From: Streptosporangiaceae bacterium
GTDB lineage: Bacteria > Actinomycetota > Actinomycetes > Streptosporangiales > Streptosporangiaceae
Reading direction: 5' to 3'
NCBI GenBank assembly: GCA_030039095.1
Contig: JASHQP010000428.1
Coordinates: 1-6,171 of the forward strand
DNA length: 6,171 nucleotides
Of the stretch, positions 1 to 6,171 are shown piece by piece (the first letter of the stretch is position 1; each line of letters starts with the position of its first letter). A program made the translations under genes and the position numbers. A model generated the notes under the pieces. The model was given only the letters and a program-made list of their open reading frames with translations, made no database searches and had not been told where the DNA came from.

Positions 1-1456
<1,456 letters not shown>

Positions 1457-1465
<9 letters not shown>

Positions 1466-1486
1466 CCGGCGGCGTCAGCGGCCGGC
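1457..1486. terminator. Candidate bidirectional hairpin terminator between convergent genes
   Basis: GCCGG-CTGAC (1457-1466) pairs with GTCAG (1474-1478) and CCGGC (1482-1486), giving a 10-bp GC-rich stem with a 7-nt loop and a 3-nt bulge (1479-1481). The hairpin contains both stop codons: TGA of the E1 gene (1463-1465) and TGA of the regulator (1475-1477 on the minus strand). No T-tract follows on either side, which is common for actinobacterial terminators but leaves the call uncertain. In DNA this GC-rich, some pairing is expected by chance. Confidence 0.4.
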
Positions 1487-2497
1487 GAACTCGCGCTCGA
1501 GCTCGAGCAGGCGCATCGCGACGAGCTCGTTGGTGATCAGGACGTCGGCGAACTTGCCGCGCAGCGCGCCGAGGATCGCCTCGGCCTTGTGCAGACCGCC
1601 GGCCACGGCCACCACCTTCGGGATGCGGCGCAGGTCGGCGAGCTCGATCCCGATCCGGCGCTCGTGGATCGGCAGGTCGAACACGTTGCCGCTGGCGTCG
1701 AAGAACTGGCCGAGGATGTCGCCGACCACACCCATCTCGCGCAGCCGGCGGGCGTCGCCGGAGGTCAGGTATCCCATCTGCACGATCGTTGCGTCCGGCG
1801 CCGGGGTGCCGACGCCGACCAGCGCCTGCTCGACGCTGCAGGCCTGCTTCAGCACCTGCTGAATGGTCGGCTCCGCCCGCAGCGCTGCCGCGAGCGACGG
1901 CGTCGAGGCGACGATCGGCGAGGGGATGACCCTGGCCGTCGTCACCTCGGCCTCGGCCGATGCCTCGCCGCCCTTCGAGGACAGGATCGTCTGCAGGTAT
2001 CCGTCCACCCCGCCGGTCAGCGTGACCATGTGCACCGGCCCTACCGCGCCGAAGTTCGCGGCCGCGATCACCCGGGACACGGTCTCGCCCCAGCCGACGC
2101 CGAGGCTGCCGCCGGGCCGCAGGTGGGTGCTCATGAACTGCGCCCCGCCCAGGCCGAGCCGGGCGTTCAGCACGTGATGGTCGGCGGGCTCGCGGTCGTG
2201 GTCCGGCACCACCAGCGCCTCGGACAGGCCGAAGGTCCGCCGCAGCCGCGCGCTCAGCTCGAACGCGTCCAGGTGCTCGGCGTTGAGGTTGATCGAGACC
2301 AGCCCGACCCGGCGGGCGCGCTCCAGCATCCGGCCGACCGAGGCGCGGGAGACCGAGAGCCGCCTCGCGATCTCATCCTGGGTGAGCTCGTCCTTGTAGT
2401 AGAACCAGGCCACCCGGAGCAGCAGCTCGTCCGAGCCGCGCCGGCCTGCCTCGGCCGCCGGGAGGACCTCCGGGCGGCCACCGGCCCGCCGCGCCAC
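1475..2497 (-). CDS. SorC-family sugar-binding transcriptional regulator
   Basis: A 340-residue DNA-binding regulator of the SorC (DeoR/LsrR-like) family. These proteins bind palindromic operators as oligomers and respond to a small effector, usually a phosphorylated sugar. Residues 24-71 form the N-terminal winged helix-turn-helix, with LTQDEIARRLSVSRASVGRM (38-57) matching the family's TQxEIAxxLxxSRxxVxRxL pattern. The rest is the effector domain: GVGWGETV matches the family G(I/V)SWGxT segment, and VVAVAGG-x2-K-x2-AI followed by DVLITNE matches the conserved C-terminal loop (Asn in the usual Asp position). I chose the GTG at 2497 because AGGGGTGA lies 5 nt upstream. A GTG at 2506 would overlap the previous stop as GTGA, and a longer frame reaches 2566 but overlaps the upstream gene by 64 bp. 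It is the second gene of an operon with the PLP enzyme and probably controls that operon; whether it represses or activates is not visible. Length matches the family. Confidence 0.92.
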   Translation of the reverse strand: MARRAGGRPEVLPAAEAGRRGSDELLLRVAWFYYKDELTQDEIARRLSVSRASVGRMLERARRVGLVSINLNAEHLDAFELSARLRRTFGLSEALVVPDHDREPADHHVLNARLGLGGAQFMSTHLRPGGSLGVGWGETVSRVIAAANFGAVGPVHMVTLTGGVDGYLQTILSSKGGEASAEAEVTTARVIPSPIVASTPSLAAALRAEPTIQQVLKQACSVEQALVGVGTPAPDATIVQMGYLTSGDARRLREMGVVGDILGQFFDASGNVFDLPIHERRIGIELADLRRIPKVVAVAGGLHKAEAILGALRGKFADVLITNELVAMRLLELEREFAGR

Positions 2498-2510
2498 GCC
2501 GGTCACCCCT
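2498..2510 (-). promoter_or_regulatory. Ribosome binding site and coupling junction of the SorC regulator
   Basis: Read on the minus strand, AGGGGTGA (2510-2503) stands 5 nt before the GTG at 2497 and includes the TGA stop of the PLP-enzyme gene (2505-2503). The same stretch holds an alternative start, GTG at 2506-2504, overlapping that stop as GTGA. Either start makes translation of the regulator dependent on, or immediately adjacent to, termination of the upstream gene. Confidence 0.6.
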
Positions 2511-3669
2511 GCTGCAGCGACGTCAGGAAGCCGGCGTGGCCCGGCCCGCGAGGGAACACCGGCCACACGCTGACGACCTGGCCGCCGCTGACCGCGAAGA
2601 TCACGTCGTACAGGTTCACCGTGGTCGGCGCGTACCCGCTGACGAGCCGGACCCGGTCGCCGACCGTGGCCTCGAAGCGCGCGTCGACGTCGAACTGCGC
2701 GTGCTCCTCGGCGTAGAACGTGGCCACGTAGTCCTGGCCGAGCATCGGCGGGAGCACGTAGTCGATCCCGATCGACTTGCGGCCGGCGTCGAGGATGACC
2801 CGGTCGCCGTGCCGCGCGACGACCGTCGACGCGACCGTGAGCGAGATCTCGAAGTCCGTCGTCAGCCTGGCGTGGAAGGCGTCCCCGAACGCGTACGAGC
2901 CCGCCTGCAGCTCGGTGACGGACGGGTGGCGCCCGGTGATGTCGTACGTGCCGGTGCCGCCGCCGGACAGCGTGCCGGCCGGCAGTCCCGCCGCCCGCAT
3001 CAGCTCCAGCGCTGCCGCGGCGCGGTCCATGGCCTCGGTGGCCATCCGGACCCGCCTGGCGCGGTCCGGCACGGACATGCAGTGACCCTCGTACGCCTGG
3101 ATCCCCTTCAGCTGCAGGCCCGGTGCGGCGTGCACCCGTTCGGCGAGGCGCAGCGCCTCACCGGCGGACCGGGCGCCGCAGCGGTCCATGCCGACGTCGA
3201 GCTCGACGAGGACGCCGATCTGCGTGCCGGCCTTCGCGGCCGCCGCGGACAGCGCGTCGATGTTCCCCGGGTCGTCGACGGCCAGGGTGAGGTCGATGTG
3301 CCCGGCCAGCGCGGCGGCCGCGGCCACCTTGTCGGCGGGGATGACCTGGTTGGCGATGAGGACGTCGGCCACCCCGGCCGCGGCCATCGCGGCCGCCTCC
3401 CACACCTGCGCCACGGTCACGCCGATCGCGCCGGCCGCCACCTGCATCAGCGCGATGTCCGGCGACTTCTGCACCTTCGTGTGCGGGCGGGACCGCGCGG
3501 GCTGGCCCTCGAGCGCCTTCATCAGCACGGCGATGTTGCGCTGCAGCGCGTCGACGTCGACGATCAGCGCCGGTGTGGGAAGCGCCTCGGCCGGCTCCCC
3601 GACGTGACGTCCGTACTGATCCGTCACCCGCTCCCCGGCCCGCAGCCAGGGCCCACGCCAGTCACTCAC
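2503..3669 (-). CDS. Fold-type III PLP enzyme, D-threonine aldolase / D-serine dehydratase (DSD1) family
   Basis: A 388-residue cytoplasmic enzyme related to alanine racemase that should act on a D-amino acid or 3-hydroxy-D-amino acid by aldol cleavage or dehydration. Family landmarks in order: TPALIVD (32-38); RPHTK (61-65), where Lys65 is the expected PLP Schiff-base lysine; VGMDRCG (159-165); GIQAYEGH (189-196); the phosphate-binding glycine loop SGGGTGT (235-241); and QAGSYAFGDA (255-264). The C-terminal D-serine-dehydratase-like domain follows, including EEH (321-323). The metal site is odd: characterised members use His-x-Cys or His-x-Asp, but here SGYAPTTVNL (344-353) puts Tyr346 and Pro348 there. 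The reaction may therefore differ from the named enzymes. The start is GTG at 3669; GTG at 3627, with GGGGAG 3 nt upstream, would give 374 residues and is a fair alternative. First gene of an operon with the SorC regulator. Confidence 0.88.
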   Translation of the reverse strand: MSDWRGPWLRAGERVTDQYGRHVGEPAEALPTPALIVDVDALQRNIAVLMKALEGQPARSRPHTKVQKSPDIALMQVAAGAIGVTVAQVWEAAAMAAAGVADVLIANQVIPADKVAAAAALAGHIDLTLAVDDPGNIDALSAAAAKAGTQIGVLVELDVGMDRCGARSAGEALRLAERVHAAPGLQLKGIQAYEGHCMSVPDRARRVRMATEAMDRAAAALELMRAAGLPAGTLSGGGTGTYDITGRHPSVTELQAGSYAFGDAFHARLTTDFEISLTVASTVVARHGDRVILDAGRKSIGIDYVLPPMLGQDYVATFYAEEHAQFDVDARFEATVGDRVRLVSGYAPTTVNLYDVIFAVSGGQVVSVWPVFPRGPGHAGFLTSLQQG

Positions 3670-3681
3670 CAGGCACTCACC
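3660..3681 (-). repeat. 11-bp tandem duplication over the start of the PLP-enzyme gene
   Basis: On the minus strand GGTGAGTGCCT (3681-3671) is followed directly by GGTGAGTGACT (3670-3660), identical at 10 of 11 positions. The second copy carries the GTG start at 3669. The first copy carries another GTG (3680-3678), out of frame, which opens a four-codon frame GTG-AGT-GCC-TGG and stops at TGA (3668-3666) overlapping the real start. A weak Shine-Dalgarno-like AGAGG sits at 3687-3683, 2 nt before the upstream GTG and 13 nt before the main one, so neither spacing is ideal. Confidence 0.6.
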
Positions 3682-3705
3682 GCCTCTTCCGCCAGGCTTG
3701 ACGCC

Positions 3706-3733
3706 TTTCTACCAGGGCCTGTGCATATGTCAA
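3706..3733 (-). promoter_or_regulatory. Promoter of the PLP enzyme / SorC operon
   Basis: On the minus strand there is a perfect -35 hexamer TTGACA (3733-3728), a 16-nt spacer, and TAGAAA (3711-3706) as a -10 that keeps the TA start of the actinobacterial TAnnnT pattern but not its last T. Transcription would begin near 3700, leaving a leader of about 30 nt before the GTG at 3669. The block lies in the only clearly AT-richer stretch of the window. This looks like a housekeeping sigma-factor promoter. Confidence 0.65.
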
Positions 3734-3738
3734 TATCA

Positions 3739-3752
3739 TGAGCACATGCTCA
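3739..3752. promoter_or_regulatory. 14-bp palindrome upstream of the -35 box, candidate operator
   Basis: TGAGCA (3739-3744) and TGCTCA (3747-3752) are perfect inverted arms separated by CA. The site ends 5 bp upstream of the TTGACA -35 hexamer of the minus-strand operon. A second, imperfect inverted pair, GTGCATATG (3721-3729) and CATGAGCAC (3737-3745), straddles the -35 box with 7 of 9 arm positions matching. The SorC protein encoded by the operon is the natural candidate to bind here; this is inferred from position, not from a known motif. Confidence 0.5.
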
Positions 3753-3800
3753 CCCTCCGGGAGTCTGGGGCGGCGTGCCCGGCGCGGTGCGGCGTGGCCG

Positions 3801-3870
3801 CGGTGCAGCCTGGGGCGGTGCAGCCTGGGGCGGTGCAGCCTGGGGCGGTGCAGCCTGGCGCGGTGCGGGG
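3801..3870. repeat. Tandem repeat, four 15-bp units plus a partial fifth
   Basis: The unit CGGTGCAGCCTGGGG occurs head to tail at 3801-3815, 3816-3830, 3831-3845 and 3846-3860. The first three copies are identical and the fourth differs at one base (TGGCG for TGGGG). A partial copy follows (CGGTGCGGGG, 3861-3870), and a degenerate one precedes it (from 3785). The array lies in the noncoding gap between the STAS gene stop and the operon promoter. It could be read as AVQPG repeats on the plus strand or LHRPR repeats on the minus strand, but no credible gene contains either. Near-identity suggests recent slippage, so copy number probably varies between strains. Confidence 0.9.
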
Positions 3871-3884
3871 TGACCCGGCGCTGA

Positions 3885-4244
3885 TCACTGGCCCGCGTGC
3901 TGCTCATGCCCGGCCGGCAGGCGCTCGTCGGCGAAACCGACCCCGGGCATATCGTTCCAGCCCAGGATCTCGAGGATCCGGCGCAGCCGGTCCGGCACCG
4001 CGTGCAGGGTCAGGTGCCCGCGCCCGGAGCCGTCGGTCTCGGGCTCGGCGGCACAGACGATCGCGCGCAGGCCGGCGAGATCGCAGAAGCTGACTCCGGC
4101 CAGGTCGATGTGGACGTCGCCCCGCGCGTCCAGGGCGGCAAGCTCCCGCACCAGGCGAGGGTAACTGGACTCGTCGACCTCCCCGGCGATGATCAGCCCT
4201 GGCCCGCCGTCGGCCGGGGTCATGCGCAGCACGTCCTCAGCCAT
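3885..4244 (-). CDS. STAS-domain protein (anti-sigma factor antagonist-like)
   Basis: A 119-residue single-domain STAS protein, the fold of SpoIIAA/RsbV-type antagonists that bind anti-sigma kinases in partner-switching systems. Residues 17-26 (LIIAGEVDES) match the family GExD strand-turn. HIDLAGVSFCDLAGLRAIV (45-63) is the signature strand-loop-helix, and RLRRILEILGWNDMPGV (86-102) is the typical C-terminal helix. In classical antagonists the loop reads D-S-S-G and a serine there is phosphorylated; here it is D55-L56-A57-G58, so this phospho-switch is absent. It may bind a partner constitutively or work as a scaffold or sensor domain. The ATG at 4244 is preferred over a TTG at 4307, which would add an Arg/Ala-rich, non-conserved extension; no strong Shine-Dalgarno precedes the ATG. 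No anti-sigma kinase or sigma gene is in the window. It is divergent from the peptidase gene. Confidence 0.82.
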   Translation of the reverse strand: MAEDVLRMTPADGGPGLIIAGEVDESSYPRLVRELAALDARGDVHIDLAGVSFCDLAGLRAIVCAAEPETDGSGRGHLTLHAVPDRLRRILEILGWNDMPGVGFADERLPAGHEQHAGQ

Positions 4245-4526
4245 GGTGCGCCGGGATGCCCGGGCACCGGCGCCCGCTCGGCGGCATGCCCCGCACGGGG
4301 CCAACAAGCCCGTTCAAGCACCTGCCCGATCTCGACGGCGACCTACCGCCGAGCATAAGCCCGGGCCAGGCCCGTGCGGGGTGCGCCAGGAAATGCCGTG
4401 ACCTCAGCCGCGCCCGCCTGCGCCAGGCCGTCCCGATTTCTGTGTGACTCCCGGGTGCGTCAGACTGGGCCATGAGCCGGGGACCGCGCCGATCCGGACC
4501 ACGCGTTGCCTAGCGAGAGGATCGCA
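4245..4526. other. Divergent intergenic region between the STAS and peptidase genes
   Basis: This 282-bp gap must hold the promoters of both flanking genes, but I see no convincing -35/-10 pair in either direction. It contains short inverted repeats: GGCATGCC (4283-4290), GCCCCG-CA-CGGGGC (4288-4301), GCCCGGGC (4359-4366) and GTGTGAC-N10-GTCAGAC (4442-4465, 6 of 7 arm positions pairing). At this GC content the purely G/C ones are weak evidence. I see no RNA gene or coding frame in it. Confidence 0.5.
4516..4520 (+). promoter_or_regulatory. Ribosome binding site of the S9 peptidase gene
   Basis: AGAGG stands 6 nt before the GTG at 4527 and fixes the start there. A TTG at 4506 in the same frame lies upstream of this site and has no comparable Shine-Dalgarno. 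Confidence 0.6.
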
Positions 4527-6171
4527 GTGCCGTACAAGATCCCGGAACGCGACGTCGTCGCGATCGTGGATGCGCCACCGACCCCGGTCGCGCTGCTCGC
4601 TCCCGGCGGGCGGTTCGTTGCCCTCATCCACTACGAGTCGCATCCGCCGATCGCCCTGCTGGAGCGTGGCTACCGCCGGCTGGCCGGAATACGCGTGGAC
4701 CCGGTGCTGGCGGGGCGCCAGCGGGTGCGCCGGCTGACCGGCCTCTCGGTGCTGCGGCTGGACGACGGGACCGAGCGGGCCGTGTCCCTGCCCGAGGGGG
4801 CACAGCCCAGCGTCCCGGCGTGGTCGCCCGACGGCCGGTCGTTCGTGTTCACCGTGGACGAGGCGGACGGCATCGGCGTGTGGGTGGCCGACGCCGAGTC
4901 GGCGACCGCACGCCAGGTTCCCGGGCTGCGGGTCCGCGACGTGCTCGGCGGAGACCCGCTGACGATCGGCGCGGCGGCCAGGTGGACCCGTGACGGCGGC
5001 GCGCTGCTGGCGCTCGGGGCCCCGGGGGAGCCCCCCCGTCTGCCGGAGGCGCCGCTCGAGCCGCGCGTCGAGGAGACCGCGGGCAAGCGGTCGCAGATGG
5101 CGACCTACCAGGATCTGCTGCAGACCGCCGCCGACGCGGACGCGTTCGAGGCGCTGGCCACCACGGTTCCGCTCCGCGTCGAGCCCGGCACCGGCGCGGT
5201 CAAGGAGCTCGGGCCGCCCGGGCTCTACCAGCGGGTCTTCGACTCCCCGGACGGCGAGCACCTCTTGGTGCACCGGGTGCGGCGGCCGTTCTCGTTCCGG
5301 GTCCCTTATCAGTATTTCGCGCGCAGCGCCGAGGTCTGGTCGGCCGAGGGCGAAGTGGAGCGCGTCATCGCCGAGCTCGGCGTCAGTGACGAGGTGCCGC
5401 GGCAGGGAGTGCCGACCGGGCCGCGGCAGGTGTCCTGGGAGGAACGGGCCCCGGCCACGCTGCTGTGGACCGAGGCGCTCGACGGCGGGGACCCGGTGGC
5501 TCCGGCGGAGCACCGTGACCGCGTGATGCGGCTGGCCGCGCCGTTCACCGGGGAGCCGGAGCCCGTGCTCGACGTGCAGCACCGCTGCCTGGGCTGGCTC
5601 GACCTGGCCGAGCCGCACCAGGTGCTGCTGACCGAGCACGACCGTGATCGCCGCTGGCTGACCACCTGGCTGTGCGACCTGGCCGGGCCCGGGCGGCGCC
5701 GGGTCCTGTTCGACCATTCCATGGACGACGCGTACGCCGATCCCGGCTCGCCGCTGATGGCCACCAGCCCCGACGGCAGCCGGACCGTGCTGCAGGACGG
5801 CGGGACGATCTACCTGCGCGGCGACGGCTCGACCCCCGACGGGGACCGGCCGTTCCTCGACCGCCTCGATCTCGCGACGATGGAGCAGGAACGGCTGTAC
5901 CGGAGCCCGGCCGACGGCCTGGACCACGTGCTGGGCTTTCCCGCCGCGTCCGTCTCGTCCGCCGCGCCCGGTGTCCTGGGCGACGGTGAGCTGGGCGACG
6001 GTGAGCTGGGTGCGCCGCCGCCGCGTACCGAGATCCTGCTGTGGCACGAGAGCAACGCCGAGCCGCCGAACCTCTACGTGGCCGCGCTGGACGGTTCCGC
6101 CCGCCGGGCGCTGACCTCCTGGCCGGACCCGCACCCGCAGCTCACCGCGATGCACAAGCGGCTGATCGTGC
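4527..6171 (+). CDS. S9 family serine peptidase, glutamyl endopeptidase-like (S9D), 3'-truncated
   Basis: The N-terminal 548 residues of a prolyl-oligopeptidase-type peptidase most like plant chloroplast glutamyl endopeptidase (CGEP). These enzymes cleave short peptides after Glu and have a beta-propeller in front of an alpha/beta-hydrolase domain. The match comes from recalled family sequence: YKIPERDVVAIVDAPPTP at the start (residues 3-20), LAGIRVDP near 52-59, ATYQDLLQTAADADAF near 192-207, RRPFSFRVPYQYF near 253-265, LLWTEALDGGDP in the middle, and PHPQLTAMHKRLIV at the window end, just before the hydrolase domain should begin. WSPDGRSFVFTVDE is a typical propeller-blade motif. There is no signal peptide, so it should be cytoplasmic. 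The frame is open to the last base; the catalytic Ser-Asp-His triad lies outside and cannot be verified. It reads divergently from the STAS gene. A related S9 subfamily is possible. Confidence 0.85.
   Translation, partial: MPYKIPERDVVAIVDAPPTPVALLAPGGRFVALIHYESHPPIALLERGYRRLAGIRVDPVLAGRQRVRRLTGLSVLRLDDGTERAVSLPEGAQPSVPAWSPDGRSFVFTVDEADGIGVWVADAESATARQVPGLRVRDVLGGDPLTIGAAARWTRDGGALLALGAPGEPPRLPEAPLEPRVEETAGKRSQMATYQDLLQTAADADAFEALATTVPLRVEPGTGAVKELGPPGLYQRVFDSPDGEHLLVHRVRRPFSFRVPYQYFARSAEVWSAEGEVERVIAELGVSDEVPRQGVPTGPRQVSWEERAPATLLWTEALDGGDPVAPAEHRDRVMRLAAPFTGEPEPVLDVQHRCLGWLDLAEPHQVLLTEHDRDRRWLTTWLCDLAGPGRRRVLFDHSMDDAYADPGSPLMATSPDGSRTVLQDGGTIYLRGDGSTPDGDRPFLDRLDLATMEQERLYRSPADGLDHVLGFPAASVSSAAPGVLGDGELGDGELGAPPPRTEILLWHESNAEPPNLYVAALDGSARRALTSWPDPHPQLTAMHKRLIV
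5976..6005 (+). repeat. In-frame 15-bp tandem duplication in the peptidase gene
   Basis: CTGGGCGACGGTGAG occurs twice in a row (5976-5990 and 5991-6005), followed by a partial CTGGG. It encodes LGDGE twice (residues 484-493) in a low-complexity linker rich in Gly, Ser and Pro, between propeller blades. The repeat keeps the frame and lies where CGEP relatives vary, so it is probably neutral to function. Confidence 0.85.

Noticed and set aside
1589..2716. Plus-strand open frame of 375 codons opposite the SorC gene
   Set aside because: It is an antisense shadow of the regulator and crosses two real minus-strand genes.
2536..3741. Plus-strand open frame of 401 codons opposite the PLP-enzyme gene
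   Set aside because: Composition is dominated by Arg, Gly, Val, Asp and His with no domain. The opposite strand carries the clear PLP enzyme.
3677..3907. Small minus-strand frame (76 codons) with LHRPR repeats
   Set aside because: It is produced by the noncoding 15-bp array, is highly Arg-rich, and runs through the promoter and palindrome of the downstream operon.
3698..4093. Plus-strand frame (131 codons) with AVQPG repeats, resembling a collagen-like protein
   Set aside because: Only the repeat array gives it a regular look. The rest is an Arg/Ala-rich shadow of the STAS gene, and no ribosome binding site supports it.
4288..4301. GCCCCG-CA-CGGGGC as a terminator
   Set aside because: It lies upstream of both divergent genes rather than after a stop codon, its 2-nt loop is too small for a stable hairpin, and G/C-only palindromes are common at this composition.
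4352..4357. TATGCT on the minus strand as a -10 box for the STAS gene
   Set aside because: No TTG-type -35 hexamer lies 16-18 nt upstream, and the match alone is too short to call.
4404..6155. Very long minus-strand open frame (583 codons) opposite the peptidase gene
   Set aside because: It is a low-complexity Arg/Gly/Pro/Val/Gln-rich translation typical of GC-rich antisense shadows. The plus strand there encodes a recognisable S9 peptidase with a good ribosome binding site.

Overview
The window is very GC-rich, with G/C at nearly every third codon position, several GTG starts and tiny intergenic gaps. This points to a high-GC actinomycete chromosome; the genus cannot be fixed from the sequence. 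It holds five protein-coding genes, two of them cut by the window edges. There are no RNA genes, CRISPR arrays or transposases.

Layout. (1) 1-1465, plus strand: the 3' part of a thiamine-diphosphate dehydrogenase E1 gene in which alpha and beta subunits are fused in one reading frame. (2) 1475-2497, minus strand: a SorC-family (sugar-binding) transcriptional regulator. It converges on the E1 gene with a 9-bp gap, and a hairpin spans both stop codons. (3) 2503-3669, minus strand: a fold-type III PLP enzyme of the D-threonine aldolase / D-serine dehydratase (DSD1) family, directly upstream of and coupled to the regulator. (4) 3670-3884: a 215-bp gap with a near-consensus promoter for the two-gene minus-strand operon, a 14-bp palindrome beside it, and four tandem 15-bp repeats. 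(5) 3885-4244, minus strand: a small STAS-domain protein lacking the phosphorylatable serine. (6) 4245-4526: a divergent gap with short inverted repeats. (7) 4527-6171, plus strand: the N-terminal beta-propeller part of an S9 serine peptidase resembling plant chloroplast glutamyl endopeptidase (S9D). Its catalytic domain lies beyond the window.

How they fit together. The PLP enzyme and SorC regulator look like one self-regulated catabolic unit: one promoter, abutting genes, and a palindromic candidate operator next to the -35 box. The regulator probably senses a small metabolite (SorC proteins usually bind phosphorylated sugars) and controls the amino-acid enzyme. The convergent E1 may serve the same pathway, but the sequence does not prove it. 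The STAS protein and peptidase seem to be separate transcription units. The least ordinary points are the missing metal-ligand pair (Tyr-x-Pro in place of His-x-Cys/Asp) in the PLP enzyme, the start-codon tandem duplication creating a four-codon leader frame, and the promoter/palindrome arrangement.
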